A stretch of 64,000 bases of DNA from Castellaniella sp040276085 (GTDB lineage Bacteria > Pseudomonadota > Gammaproteobacteria > Burkholderiales > Burkholderiaceae_B), in the NCBI RefSeq assembly GCF_040276085.1, contig NZ_JBELOK010000005.1, forward strand, positions 186,001 through 250,000, given 5' to 3'. Both the position numbers and the translations under genes were made by a program. Positions within the stretch are counted from its first letter, which is position 1; each line of letters starts with the position of its first letter. Below, piece by piece: positions 24,700 through 33,088 of this stretch. Below the pieces are notes generated by a model, which did not search any database, was not told where the DNA came from, and was given only the letters and a program-made list of their open reading frames with translations.

Positions 24700-24944
24700 T
24701 TGCCGCGCTGCTGTCGCAAATCTGGCCCTACCTGCTGGTCGCAGCGGGCGCTGTCGCAGCGGTGCTGGGTTTCGGCGCTTCGCAGCGGGCAGCGGGCAGG
24801 AAACAGGAACAGGCCTCGCGCCTACAGGAGGCCAGAAAGGCCCGGGAGAAAGCCGATGATGTGGCTGAAAAAATCGCTTCGCTGGATGATCGTGCTGTCC
24901 TTGATGCCGCTCGTAAGTGGGTGCGCAACGCCGACGACGAGTAG
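24696..24944 (+). CDS. Inner-membrane spanin (Rz-like)
   Basis: The GTG at 24696 overlaps the endolysin stop. The 82-residue product has one N-terminal transmembrane helix (LLSQIWPYLLVAAGAVAAVLGF) then a charged coiled coil (KQEQASRLQEARKAREKADDVAEKI). This is the layout of i-spanins, which pair with an outer-membrane lipoprotein across the periplasm to fuse membranes in the last lysis step. A lipoprotein gene nested in another frame supports the call. Confidence 0.8.
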   Translation: MIAALLSQIWPYLLVAAGAVAAVLGFGASQRAAGRKQEQASRLQEARKAREKADDVAEKIASLDDRAVLDAARKWVRNADDE

Positions 24945-25086
24945 CTATTGCGAGATCGCAAAGCCCATCCGCTGGGCTAATATGACTGAGCTAGCCGCCA
25001 CACCGGTAGACATCACGCGCCAGGTGGTGCAGTACAATGAGACGTGGGCTAGGGTTTGCGGCAAGGCCCCACGAAAAGCCCCATAA
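24856..25086 (+). CDS. Outer-membrane spanin lipoprotein (Rz1-like), nested
   Basis: This gene starts within the Rz-like gene in the +1 frame and runs past its end. The 76-residue product begins with a basic-hydrophobic signal (MMWLKKSLRWMIVLSLMPL) ending in a lipobox VSGC, so a mature lipoprotein starts at the Cys. The short mature part carries a Pro/Thr segment as in Rz1 proteins. The overlapping arrangement is characteristic of Rz/Rz1 pairs. Confidence 0.8.
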   Translation: MMWLKKSLRWMIVLSLMPLVSGCATPTTSSYCEIAKPIRWANMTELAATPVDITRQVVQYNETWARVCGKAPRKAP

Positions 25087-25185
25087 TTTTCGTCAAGCCG
25101 CGTGATTGCTTGGCTTTGGGTGCCTCTCCTGGGCACCACTTCTTTACAGAAGTCCAATTCCCTGATGTCTTGTACATCAACATGC

Positions 25186-25219
25186 AAACCCGCAAACCCC
25201 ACAGGTCTGCGGGTTTTTT
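25186..25219 (+). terminator. Intrinsic terminator between prophage and mnmH
   Basis: AAACCCGCA (25186-25194) pairs with TGCGGGTTT (25208-25216), followed by TTT. It lies after the last phage gene and before mnmH. The rest of 25087-25260 shows no gene; a weaker stem (25119-25124 with 25132-25137) is also present. Confidence 0.75.
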
Positions 25220-25260
25220 GCTTTGCACAGGCCGCCCGCCGCCGAACTACAATCCATCTC

Positions 25261-26367
25261 ATGAACCGTCCTGCCCATTCTCCCAGCTCAATGCGCTGCG
25301 GCCTGGAGTCTCTCGACCAATTTGATGAGATCATCGATGTGCGCACGCCGGCGGAATTTGCCGATGACCACATCCCGGGCGCCATCAACGCACCTGTACT
25401 CAGCAACGAAGAACGCGTGCTGATCGGTACCATGTACGCACAGGAATCGCCCTTCAAGGCCACACGGCTGGGGGCTGCCCTGGTGGCCCGCCACATTGCC
25501 GAATACCTTGAGACCTGTTTTGCCGACCGTCCGCAAAGCTGGCGCCCCCTGATCTATTGCTGGCGCGGCGGCAAACGCTCGGGCGCAATGACCACGTGGT
25601 TCAACCTGATTGGCTGGCGGGCCCGGCAACTGGAAGGCGGCTACAAAACGTGGCGCCGCCACGTGCTGACCTCGCTCGAATCCCTCCCCGAGCCTTTGCG
25701 CTGCATCGTGCTCACCGGCCCCACCGGCTCGGGCAAAACCCGCTTGCTGCAGGCGCTGGGGCGAGCTGGTGCACAGGTGCTCGACCTTGAAGATTTGGCC
25801 AGCCATCGGGGCTCTTTGCTGGGGCAGCTGCCCAACCAGGCACAGCCCAGCCAGCGCTACTTTGAAACCCGGCTGCAGCAGGCCATCGAAGCGCTTGACC
25901 CAAACCAGCCAGTGTTTGTCGAGGCGGAAAGCCGCCGTATCGGGCGCGTCAGCCTGCCCGACGCCTTGCTGCAAAAAATGTACACCGGGCAATGTGTGCA
26001 GGTGAAAGTGGCGATGCCACAGCGCATCGCGTTTTTGCTGCAGGATTACCGCCATCTGTTTGATCAGCCCGAGACATTCAAGGCAACCCTTGATCGTCTG
26101 CTGGGGCTGCAAAGCCACGAAACCCTCAAGCGCTGGCATCACCTGATCGACACCGATCAGCGTGCCGAGTTGTTTCAGTGCCTGGTGTCCGAACACTACG
26201 ACCCCGCCTACCGGCGCAGCAGCCATGGCCACTATGCACAGCTGGAGCATGCGCCCCAATTTGGCTACGATCCCACAGACGCAGAGGAATCCCACCAAGC
26301 CCACGCCCTGCTGCAAGCGCTGGCCGGCCATGGCCGGCCCGAGCCGATTTCATCCACTTCACCCTAA
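25261..26367 (+). CDS. mnmH: tRNA 2-selenouridine synthase
   Basis: The ATG at 25261 gives 368 residues, the usual length; open frame extends upstream but overlaps the terminator. The N-terminal rhodanese domain carries the catalytic Cys100 (YCWRGGKRSG), and the C-terminal P-loop domain has GPTGSGKT at residues 153-160. The enzyme converts 2-thiouridine to 2-selenouridine at the wobble base of Lys, Glu and Gln tRNAs with selenophosphate from the adjacent selD. A TACAAT -10 at 25248-25253 would place transcription start at the ATG, so the mRNA may be leaderless. Confidence 0.93.
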   Translation: MNRPAHSPSSMRCGLESLDQFDEIIDVRTPAEFADDHIPGAINAPVLSNEERVLIGTMYAQESPFKATRLGAALVARHIAEYLETCFADRPQSWRPLIYCWRGGKRSGAMTTWFNLIGWRARQLEGGYKTWRRHVLTSLESLPEPLRCIVLTGPTGSGKTRLLQALGRAGAQVLDLEDLASHRGSLLGQLPNQAQPSQRYFETRLQQAIEALDPNQPVFVEAESRRIGRVSLPDALLQKMYTGQCVQVKVAMPQRIAFLLQDYRHLFDQPETFKATLDRLLGLQSHETLKRWHHLIDTDQRAELFQCLVSEHYDPAYRRSSHGHYAQLEHAPQFGYDPTDAEESHQAHALLQALAGHGRPEPISSTSP

Positions 26368-26397
26368 GTACCTGCAGCCAAATTTTTAGAGATTTTC

Positions 26398-27459
26398 ATG
26401 ACCCAAGCACCTGTCATCACCGATATTCCACGTTTGACCTCGCTTTCGCACGGCGGAGGCTGCGGCTGCAAGATTGCGCCGGACGTCCTGGCCAAACTGA
26501 TGCAGAAAGGGATACCCACAGGTGTTTTTCCCAACCTGCTGGTGGGGACTCAATCTTCGGATGACGCCGCCGTTTATCGCTTGAACGACGAGCAGGCCCT
26601 GATTGCCACCACCGACTTCTTCATGCCGATTGTGGACGACCCCCACGATTTTGGCCGTATCGCAGCCACCAATGCCTTGTCGGATGTTTATGCCATGGGC
26701 GGCACACCCATCATGGCGCTGGCGCTGGTGGGCATGCCCCTGAAATCCCTGCCACACGAGACAATCTCGGCCATCCTGGCGGGTGGCGCATCGGTCTGCC
26801 AGCAAGCCGGCATCCCGATTGCCGGCGGGCATTCCATCGATTCTGTCGAGCCCATCTATGGGCTGGCGGTGATGGGGCTGGGGCACCCCGCACACATCAA
26901 GCGCAATGATCAGGCCAAGCCCGGCGACGCGCTGATCCTCAGCAAACCATTGGGGGTTGGGATCTTATCGGCTGCCCTTAAAAAAGACCAACTTGCACCT
27001 GAAAGCTACCAGGCCATGATTGCCAGCACCACCCAATTAAATACCCCGGGCGGCCAACTAGGCCGCATGGACGCCGTGCATGCCCTGACAGACATTACCG
27101 GGTTTGGTTTGCTGGGGCACACGCTGGAGATGTGCAAGGGCTCGGGCCTGCAAGCCAAGCTTGATTACCAGGCGCTGCCATGGCTGGATGCTGCCCAGGC
27201 GCTTGCCCAGGCAGGCATCCACACTGGCGCCTCGGGGCGCAACTGGCAAGCCTGCCAGCAACACATCACGCTTGACACCGCCTTGCCCGCCGAAGCGCAG
27301 GCACTGCTTACCGATCCCCAAACCTCTGGCGGGCTTTTGGTGGCCTGTGATCCAGCTGCCGTCGACGAAATTCTGGCCCTGTTGCGCGCTGACGGCTTTA
27401 CCCAGGCCGCACACATTGGCCAACTGGCTTCCGGCACCCCTCGCATTCGGGTATTCTGA
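26398..27459 (+). CDS. selD: Selenide, water dikinase (selenophosphate synthase)
   Basis: This 353-residue enzyme makes selenophosphate from selenide and ATP. The glycine-rich N-terminus holds GGCGCK with Cys22 and Lys25 in the positions of the catalytic pair; the form is Cys, not selenocysteine. PurM/AIR-synthase-type motifs follow (SDDAAVYRL; TTDFFMPIVDD; ATNALSDVYAMGG). It begins 30 bases after mnmH on the same strand and should be co-transcribed with it, so the pair serves tRNA selenation. No selA or selB is seen here. Confidence 0.95.
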   Translation: MTQAPVITDIPRLTSLSHGGGCGCKIAPDVLAKLMQKGIPTGVFPNLLVGTQSSDDAAVYRLNDEQALIATTDFFMPIVDDPHDFGRIAATNALSDVYAMGGTPIMALALVGMPLKSLPHETISAILAGGASVCQQAGIPIAGGHSIDSVEPIYGLAVMGLGHPAHIKRNDQAKPGDALILSKPLGVGILSAALKKDQLAPESYQAMIASTTQLNTPGGQLGRMDAVHALTDITGFGLLGHTLEMCKGSGLQAKLDYQALPWLDAAQALAQAGIHTGASGRNWQACQQHITLDTALPAEAQALLTDPQTSGGLLVACDPAAVDEILALLRADGFTQAAHIGQLASGTPRIRVF

Positions 27460-27487
27460 AAACTGCCTTTTGCACACAGGAGCCTCT

Positions 27488-28999
27488 ATGGCCGCCCCTT
27501 TGATCATTGCCAAAAACAGTCAATTTGAAGCTGCTATCCTGCCCCCCCTGGCCAACCGGCACGGTTGCATCACTGGCGCCACCGGAACCGGCAAAACCGT
27601 TACGTTGCAAGTGCTGGCAGAGTCCTTCTCAAGAATTGGCACGCCGGTATTTGTGGCAGACGTCAAGGGCGATCTCAGTGGTATCTCGCAAACAGGCGTA
27701 GCCTCCGAGAAGCTCTCGGGGCGGCTGAAAAAACTCGGCCTACCCGAACCTCAATGGGGCGCAAGCCCTGTCACCTTCTGGGATATTTTTGGCGAGCAAG
27801 GCCACCCGATCCGGGCAACGGTCTCCGATCTTGGCCCCCTGCTGCTGGCCCGCATGCTCGATCTCAACGACACCCAAGAGGGCGTTCTCAACGTCGCCTT
27901 TCGGGTCGCCGACGACCAGGGCCTTTTGGTGCTCGATCTCAAAGACCTGCGCGTCATGCTGCAATATGTGGCCGATCATGCAGCCGAGATCCGCACCACC
28001 TATGGCCAAGTGTCCTCGGCCTCCATCGGAGCCATCCAACGCAACCTCCTGAGGCTCGACTCCGAAGGTGCCGAGCAATTTTTCGGCGAACCCATGCTGG
28101 ATGTGTTCGACTGGATGCGCACCAATGCGCAAGGCCTGGGCATGGTCAATGTGCTGGCAGCCAATCGCCTGATGCAGTCCCCCCGGCTGTATGGTGTATT
28201 TTTGCTGTGGATGCTGGCTGATCTCTACGAGCGCATGCCCGAAGTTGGCGACCTCGAACAACCCAAGCTGGTGTTCTTCTTTGACGAAGCCCACCTGCTG
28301 TTCAAAGACGCACCTGAGGCCCTGCTCGAGAAAATCGAACAAGTCGTGCGCCTGATCCGCTCCAAAGGCGTGGGCGTGTACTTTGTCACGCAAAACCCGG
28401 CCGACATCCCGGATACCGTACTGGGGCAATTGGGGCACCGCATCCAGCACGCCCTGCGTGCCTACACGCCACGCGACCAAAAAGCTGTGCGTACCGCGGC
28501 ACAAACCATGCGCCCCAACCCGCCTCTGGATATCGAGGCCGCCATCACCGAGCTTGCCGTGGGCGAAGCCCTGGTGTCGCTACTCGACCAAAAAGGGCAG
28601 CCCGTCCAGACACAACGCGTCTGGATGATGGCCCCGGGTAGCCGGATCGGCCCGGCCACAGACACCGAGCGCGAAGCAGTGCGTAGCGCTTCTTTGCTGG
28701 GCGGCAAGTACGACAAGGCAATGGATCGCGAATCTGCCTATGAGATTCTGCAAAAACGCGCCGAGACAACAAGCAACAACCTCGCAAAAGCCACCGCAGA
28801 GGCCAAGCCCGCCACGGCACAGGCCGAACCCGCCGAAGATGGCGCACTCGGACTCGTCAGCGATTTTCTGTTTGGCTCTACCGGCCCCCGGGGCGGACGG
28901 CGCGAAGGGGCGGTGCAGTCGATAGCCAAGAGCATGATGCGCAACGCCGCCAATCGGCTGGTGCGCGGCTTGTTGGGCTCTTTGGTGGGCCGGCGCTAA
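27488..28999 (+). CDS. HerA/YjgR-like P-loop ATPase (DUF853)
   Basis: The ATG at 27488 gives 503 residues; the open frame upstream overlaps selD. The product has a Walker A GATGTGKT near residue 38, an FVADVKGDL segment, a Walker B VFFFDEAHLLF and a sensor-like FVTQNPADIPD, as in the YjgR branch of HerA-type helicase/translocase ATPases. The physiological role of this branch is unclear. The C-terminal region (about residues 400-470) is an Ala/Glu-rich linker followed by a basic GPRGGRREGAV segment. Confidence 0.85.
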   Translation: MAAPLIIAKNSQFEAAILPPLANRHGCITGATGTGKTVTLQVLAESFSRIGTPVFVADVKGDLSGISQTGVASEKLSGRLKKLGLPEPQWGASPVTFWDIFGEQGHPIRATVSDLGPLLLARMLDLNDTQEGVLNVAFRVADDQGLLVLDLKDLRVMLQYVADHAAEIRTTYGQVSSASIGAIQRNLLRLDSEGAEQFFGEPMLDVFDWMRTNAQGLGMVNVLAANRLMQSPRLYGVFLLWMLADLYERMPEVGDLEQPKLVFFFDEAHLLFKDAPEALLEKIEQVVRLIRSKGVGVYFVTQNPADIPDTVLGQLGHRIQHALRAYTPRDQKAVRTAAQTMRPNPPLDIEAAITELAVGEALVSLLDQKGQPVQTQRVWMMAPGSRIGPATDTEREAVRSASLLGGKYDKAMDRESAYEILQKRAETTSNNLAKATAEAKPATAQAEPAEDGALGLVSDFLFGSTGPRGGRREGAVQSIAKSMMRNAANRLVRGLLGSLVGRR

Positions 29000-29059
29000 G
29001 GCCTTGCCTGGCCCATATCTGCAAATACCCACTTACCAATCAAACAGGCTCGTTTACCC

Positions 29060-29635
29060 ATGGCCGACACCACCCCACGCTGTACCTGGTGCTCCGATGA
29101 CCCGCTTTACATGCACTACCACGACCACGAGTGGGGAGTGCCGTCATACGACGCCGGCCATCTGTTCGAAATGCTGCTTCTCGAAGGCTTCCAGGCGGGT
29201 CTGTCCTGGCTCACCATTTTGCGCAGACGCGAGGGCTTTCGTAAGGCACTGTCATCGTTCGACCCGCACACCCTGGCGGCCACCACCCCGGAGTGGGTAG
29301 AACAACAAATGCAAAACCCGGCCATTATCCGCAATCGCCTCAAACTGCAAGGCGTGGGTAAAAACGCCCGAGCTTGGCTGGCACTGGAAAACCCTGTCGA
29401 GCTGGTGTGGTCGGTGGTGGATGGCAAGCCCAAAGTGCACCATTACGCACAGCCCGCCGAGATCCCCACCGCTGGCCCCGAGGCCCAGGCACTTAGCAAG
29501 CTGCTGAAGCACCGCGGGTTTACCTTTGTGGGCCCCACCATTTGTCAGGCGTATCTTCAGGCCATCGGTGCCTTGATGGATCACACCACCGACTGTTTTC
29601 GACATGCCATGCTGGATACCTCACGCCTGGAATGA
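29060..29635 (+). CDS. tag: DNA-3-methyladenine glycosylase I
   Basis: This 191-residue enzyme removes 3-methyladenine from alkylated DNA, starting base-excision repair. The N-terminal RCTWC with a DHEWGVP motif and the FEMLLLEGFQAGLSW block are diagnostic of Tag. The catalytic acid is expected in the EGFQAGLSW region, and the C-terminal TDCFRH fits the zinc site. The length is close to the E. coli enzyme (187). Its stop overlaps the start of the downstream DUF3293 gene. Confidence 0.93.
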   Translation: MADTTPRCTWCSDDPLYMHYHDHEWGVPSYDAGHLFEMLLLEGFQAGLSWLTILRRREGFRKALSSFDPHTLAATTPEWVEQQMQNPAIIRNRLKLQGVGKNARAWLALENPVELVWSVVDGKPKVHHYAQPAEIPTAGPEAQALSKLLKHRGFTFVGPTICQAYLQAIGALMDHTTDCFRHAMLDTSRLE

Positions 29636-30042
29636 CATACCTGCCCCAGGCATACCAGGCGGCACGTTATTACATCGACACGCCCTCGCCTACCCTCATC
29701 ATCATCGGCCAGCCTCAATCCGGCCTACAGACCCTGCATCAGCAGTATCACTGTACCCACAGCCATATCCTTACCCCATGCAACCCCCGCAGCCGGCGCC
29801 TGCGGCCTGCCGCCAATCTCAGGCGGCTAGCCGCCCTGCACCGCAGGCTGAATATCTTGGGCGTCTCCGTTTTACCCGCCCACAACGCAGACCCCACCGG
29901 CCAATGGCCCGAAGAGCCAGGCTTCTGGATTGCCGGCCTGCCACCACACACGATACGGATGCTGGCCAAAAGCTTTGGGCAAAACGCCTGGGTTTTATGC
30001 CCGGCAGACACCATCGCCCAACTGCAGTGGGCTGCTGGATAA
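29632..30042 (+). CDS. DUF3293-like protein of unknown function
   Basis: The ATG at 29632 overlaps the tag stop, which suggests coupling. The 136-residue product matches the DUF3293 pattern: an N-terminal YQAARYYI strand, then LTPCNPRSRRL, NLRRLAALHRRL, and a C-terminal GQWPEEPGFWIAGL with KSFGQNAWV. The function of the family is unknown. It ends 16 bases before the tRNA-Met promoter. Confidence 0.7.
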   Translation: MTYLPQAYQAARYYIDTPSPTLIIIGQPQSGLQTLHQQYHCTHSHILTPCNPRSRRLRPAANLRRLAALHRRLNILGVSVLPAHNADPTGQWPEEPGFWIAGLPPHTIRMLAKSFGQNAWVLCPADTIAQLQWAAG

Positions 30043-30058
30043 GCAACCCACCCATCGC

Positions 30059-30086
30059 TTGCACAGCAAAAATTTATTGCTATAAT
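30059..30086 (+). promoter_or_regulatory. Sigma-70-type promoter of tRNA-Met
   Basis: TTGCAC at 30059-30064 and a consensus TATAAT at 30081-30086 are separated by 16 nt and lie 10 bp before the tRNA. The perfect -10 fits strong constitutive tRNA transcription. Confidence 0.8.
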
Positions 30087-30096
30087 TGCGTGCTTT

Positions 30097-30216
<120 letters not shown>

Positions 30217-30369
30217 CGTTTTAGGATCAAGCGTCAAACCCCTTCGGGAACGGTAAGATCATGCTTAGCAACGAGGCTATGTCGTATCTCGAACCACGAT
30301 TTACAAGCATTGCGGTGTAACACACCCGCATCATCAATAGCGAAGATACAAAAGAGAGAAAGAATTTCC

Positions 30370-31179
30370 GTGTCCAGACTAACTGATTTGATTGCCAAGA
30401 CAAAAGCCAAAGATTCGGCCTTAGGAGCTGAGCTGGATCGAGAGTTCAAGATTCTGTCTTCGCGTCTTCCTTTTGGACTGAACTTTGAGCGGCATAGCCC
30501 AGAAGCGGTTGAGCTGCCACTACGGCCAATTCGCAAGGGTGACAAGGTACGCGTGCTGCCGGAGCGTGGCTCTACTAAGAAAGGCGGTCAGCGGTTATGG
30601 CACGTGAAAACCCTCCACAAAACCAAGAAGGCAGCCGTCATAGAGTTGCTGGGAGCAGCAGGGGTTACGCAGACCGTCACACTGGATGAGCTAGTTGTAG
30701 TGGCCGAGTTCCGCGACACAATTTATCCGGGCTTGGTCAGTACTGGTAAGGTGCTGCGCGGTGGCGACAAACCGTGCCACACAGTCATTAATGGCGAGAA
30801 TTACCATGTTCTAAAAGCGTTGACCTACACCCATCGAGGCAAGGTGGATGCCATCTATATTGATCCGCCGTACAACAGCGGGGCGAAGGACTGGAAATAC
30901 AATAACGATTATGTCGAGAAGGACGACTCGTATCGCCACAGCAAGTGGCTGGCGATGATGGAGCGGCGGTTGTCCGTGGCGAAGGAATTATTGAATCCTG
31001 CTGATTCTGTATTAATTGTGACAATTGACGAAAAAGAGGTTCACCGTCTGAGCTTGCTCCTCGAACAGATATTGCCTGAAGCTAAGGTTCAGATGATTAC
31101 GTCTGTTATCAGTCAAAATGGTATCCGTGCCTTTACAAGACGGTACTCACCGGGTGCTCACATTTCAAATGCGTACTGA
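30370..31179 (+). pseudogene. Truncated adenine-specific DNA methyltransferase (type III Mod-like)
   Basis: A GTG at 30370 (MSRLTDLIAK) starts 269 codons that match the N-terminal half of Mod-type N6-adenine methyltransferases. The DPPYN catalytic motif is at residues 165-169, followed by AKDWKYNNDYV and HSKWLAMMERRL. The homologous part ends at about QMITSVIS; the last 20 or so residues look unrelated, then a stop. Full-length family members exceed 500 residues, so the S-adenosylmethionine-binding C-terminal motif and much of the target-recognition domain are missing. No restriction subunit is present. Likely a deletion remnant of a restriction-modification locus. Confidence 0.8.
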
Positions 31180-31214
31180 CCACTTAAAAGCGAATATGCC
31201 CGTGGTAACTACAA

Positions 31215-32243
31215 ATGACTGAACAACAGATCCAAATTTTTGTCAGCCAGGACGGCAACGCACAGTTGGAAGTGACTGTAGACCAAGATACAGCCTGGCT
31301 TAGTCTTGATCAGATGGCTGCTTTATTTGATCGTGATAAATCAGTAATCTCACGCCATATCCGTAATGTGTTCAAAGAGGCAGAACTGAAGCGGGGTTCA
31401 GTTGTTGCAAAAAATGCAACAACTGCGTCTGACGGCAAGACCTACCAAGTCGATTATTTCAACCTTGATGTCATCATCTCTGTAGGCTATCGAGTGAAGT
31501 CCCAGCGCGGTGTGCAGTTCCGCCAGTGGGCCACTGGCGTGCTCAAGGACCATCTGATTCAGGGCTATAGCGTGAATCAGCGCCGGTTGGCTGAGCGTGG
31601 CGTTGAGTTTGAGCAGGCGGTTAACTTGCTCAGTCGTACGCTCACCAATCAGGGATTGATGTCCGCCGAAGGTGAAGCAGTGGCCAGAGTCATCAGCGAC
31701 TATGCTCGTTCCTGGAATCTGCTGCAGGGCTACGATGAGCAAGCGCTTGAGGAAATCGCTCAGAGCCAGTCAGACATGCGTTCGCTGAATCTGAGCGAGG
31801 CCTTGCCCGCCATTGCAGAACTAAAGCTGGCCTTGATTTCCAAGGGCGAAGCGACCGAGCTATTTGGACTGGTGCGTGGCAATGGCCTGGCATCCTCTTT
31901 GGCAACGATTGAACAGGGGTTTGGCGACGAGCTGTTTTACCCAAACGTCGCCAGCCGCGCTGCGCATCTGTTGTATTTTCTGGTTAAGAACCATGCGCTG
32001 GCCGATGGTAACAAGCGTTGCGGCTCTTTCTTGTTTCTTTGGTACTTGCGTCGTAACCAGCATTTATTGGCCCGCCCTGTGGAGCAGTTAGTCAATGACA
32101 ACACTCTGGTCGCATTGGCGTTGCTAGTGGCCGAAAGCCTGCCTGACCAAAAGACTTTGATGATTCGGTTGATTGAGCACTTCATCCTATTGAGAGAGCC
32201 CGCTGGAGATAAGAAAAGTGTCAACCAATCGTCGACAGCATAG
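31215..32243 (+). CDS. RhuM-family protein with C-terminal Fic/Doc domain
   Basis: This 342-residue protein has an N-terminal RhuM (virulence-associated) domain: LDQMAALFDRDKSVISRHIRNVF and VDYFNLDVIISVGYRVKSQRGVQFRQWA. The C-terminal half is Fic/Doc-like with the motif HALADGNKR at residues 260-268, which matches the Doc-type active site. Fic proteins transfer AMP or phosphate to target proteins. Such fusions occur near restriction-modification and other defence loci, and here the gene follows a broken methyltransferase gene. A defence or toxin role is inferred. The gene itself looks intact. Confidence 0.85.
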   Translation: MTEQQIQIFVSQDGNAQLEVTVDQDTAWLSLDQMAALFDRDKSVISRHIRNVFKEAELKRGSVVAKNATTASDGKTYQVDYFNLDVIISVGYRVKSQRGVQFRQWATGVLKDHLIQGYSVNQRRLAERGVEFEQAVNLLSRTLTNQGLMSAEGEAVARVISDYARSWNLLQGYDEQALEEIAQSQSDMRSLNLSEALPAIAELKLALISKGEATELFGLVRGNGLASSLATIEQGFGDELFYPNVASRAAHLLYFLVKNHALADGNKRCGSFLFLWYLRRNQHLLARPVEQLVNDNTLVALALLVAESLPDQKTLMIRLIEHFILLREPAGDKKSVNQSSTA

Positions 32244-32328
32244 CGAAATAAAGCACCTTCATAGCGAACCTATCGCAACTTAAACCATTGATTGCTAAGG
32301 TAAAGCGCATATAAAGCGACTCTATAAT

Positions 32329-32421
32329 ACGGAATCATAATCCGCAGGTCCTGGGTTCGAGTCCCTGATGCGCCACCAAAGACTTCAAACAAAACGCCAG
32401 CCCTTGTGGGTTGGCGTTTTG
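32329..32421 (+). repeat. Right att-like direct repeat (partial tRNA plus terminator)
   Basis: This is the second 93-bp copy of the tRNA-Met 3' half and its terminator. It lacks the tRNA 5' half, so it is not a tRNA gene. It ends 4 bases before the msrQ stop. Confidence 0.9.
32391..32420. terminator. Duplicated hairpin terminator at the island right end
   Basis: The same 13-bp stem as after the tRNA, here between the island and the convergent msrQP genes. It can terminate both directions. Confidence 0.8.
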
Positions 32422-32424
32422 TTT

Positions 32425-33063
32425 TTACGTCGGCCGGCGGCGTTGCGCCACGTGTTGCCGCTTGCGCCAGAACCAATAAATCCGCATGGTCAGCAACGCC
32501 GCCAAGGCCCAGGCTGATACGCGTGGCTCGAAGAAATCATGTTTGCCAGCCCGCATCAGCACAAAGTGCCAGACGGAAAGGATGGCCGACGGATAGATCA
32601 GCCAATGCAGCTGCGACCATCTGCGCCCCAGGCGCCGCATCCAGCCGCGTGTGGATGTCAGCGCCAGCGGGATCAGGCACAGCACAGCCAGCGTGCCGAT
32701 GCCGATAAACGTACGCTGCCAGATATCCTGCCACATGGACAGCCATACACCACCACGATCCCAAAGCCCCCACGCCACCACGTGCACCACGGTATAAAAA
32801 AACGCATACAGGCCCAACTTGCGCCGGTGCACCATCACGCCGGCCCAGCCGGTAAGCCGGCGCACGGGCGTCACCATCAGCACAATCAATAGCATGATCA
32901 GCGCCCAATCGCCCGTGGACTGCGTCAGAAACAAGGGAGGATTGGCCGTCAGTTGGCCCTGCCAACCCAGCCACAGCCAGCGCAACAAGGGGAACAGACC
33001 CAGCAGATGCATCAGGCCCGTCAGTAACCAGCGCATCTGGCGTTGCGGTAAAGAGGCTGTCAT
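32425..33063 (-). CDS. msrQ: MsrQ heme-binding membrane subunit
   Basis: The start at 33063 (MTASLPQRQMRW) gives 212 residues and leaves a 25-bp gap from msrP; longer frames would overlap msrP. Several transmembrane helices are visible (LMHLLGLFPLLRWLWLGW; WALIMLLIVLMVTPVRRLTGW; LGLYAFFYTVVHVVAWGLW; TLAVLCLIPLALTS), and conserved histidines lie in VVHVVAW and WHFVLM. MsrQ passes electrons from the quinone pool to periplasmic MsrP for repair of oxidised methionines. Confidence 0.9.
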   Translation of the reverse strand: MTASLPQRQMRWLLTGLMHLLGLFPLLRWLWLGWQGQLTANPPLFLTQSTGDWALIMLLIVLMVTPVRRLTGWAGVMVHRRKLGLYAFFYTVVHVVAWGLWDRGGVWLSMWQDIWQRTFIGIGTLAVLCLIPLALTSTRGWMRRLGRRWSQLHWLIYPSAILSVWHFVLMRAGKHDFFEPRVSAWALAALLTMRIYWFWRKRQHVAQRRRPT

Positions 33064-33088
33064 CGACGAATGCAAACCGGCAAGGCCA

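Larger units (their letters stand above)
1..25086 (+). mobile_element. BPP-1-like podoviral prophage, late (structural, DGR and lysis) region
   Basis: About 25 kb of tightly packed same-strand phage genes run in podoviral order: terminase, portal, scaffold, capsid, tail tube, internal virion proteins, tail fibre, lysis. Several proteins look like Bordetella phage BPP-1 families (Bbp19-like, Bbp16-like cement protein, capsid, reverse transcriptase). The left end lies outside the window; integrase, repressor and replication genes are not seen. The right end is placed after the outer spanin because the next gene, mnmH, is a chromosomal tRNA-modification gene. No frameshifts or IS elements interrupt the late genes, so the virion module looks intact. 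The attachment core is not identified. Confidence 0.93.

Noticed and set aside
31140..31214. An insertion-sequence end at the methyltransferase truncation
   Set aside because: No inverted repeat pair, transposase or target duplication is visible; a simple deletion scar explains it.
32329..32380. A second tRNA-Met gene
   Set aside because: Only the 3' half is present; the D-arm and 5' acceptor strand are missing, so it is an attachment-site duplicate.
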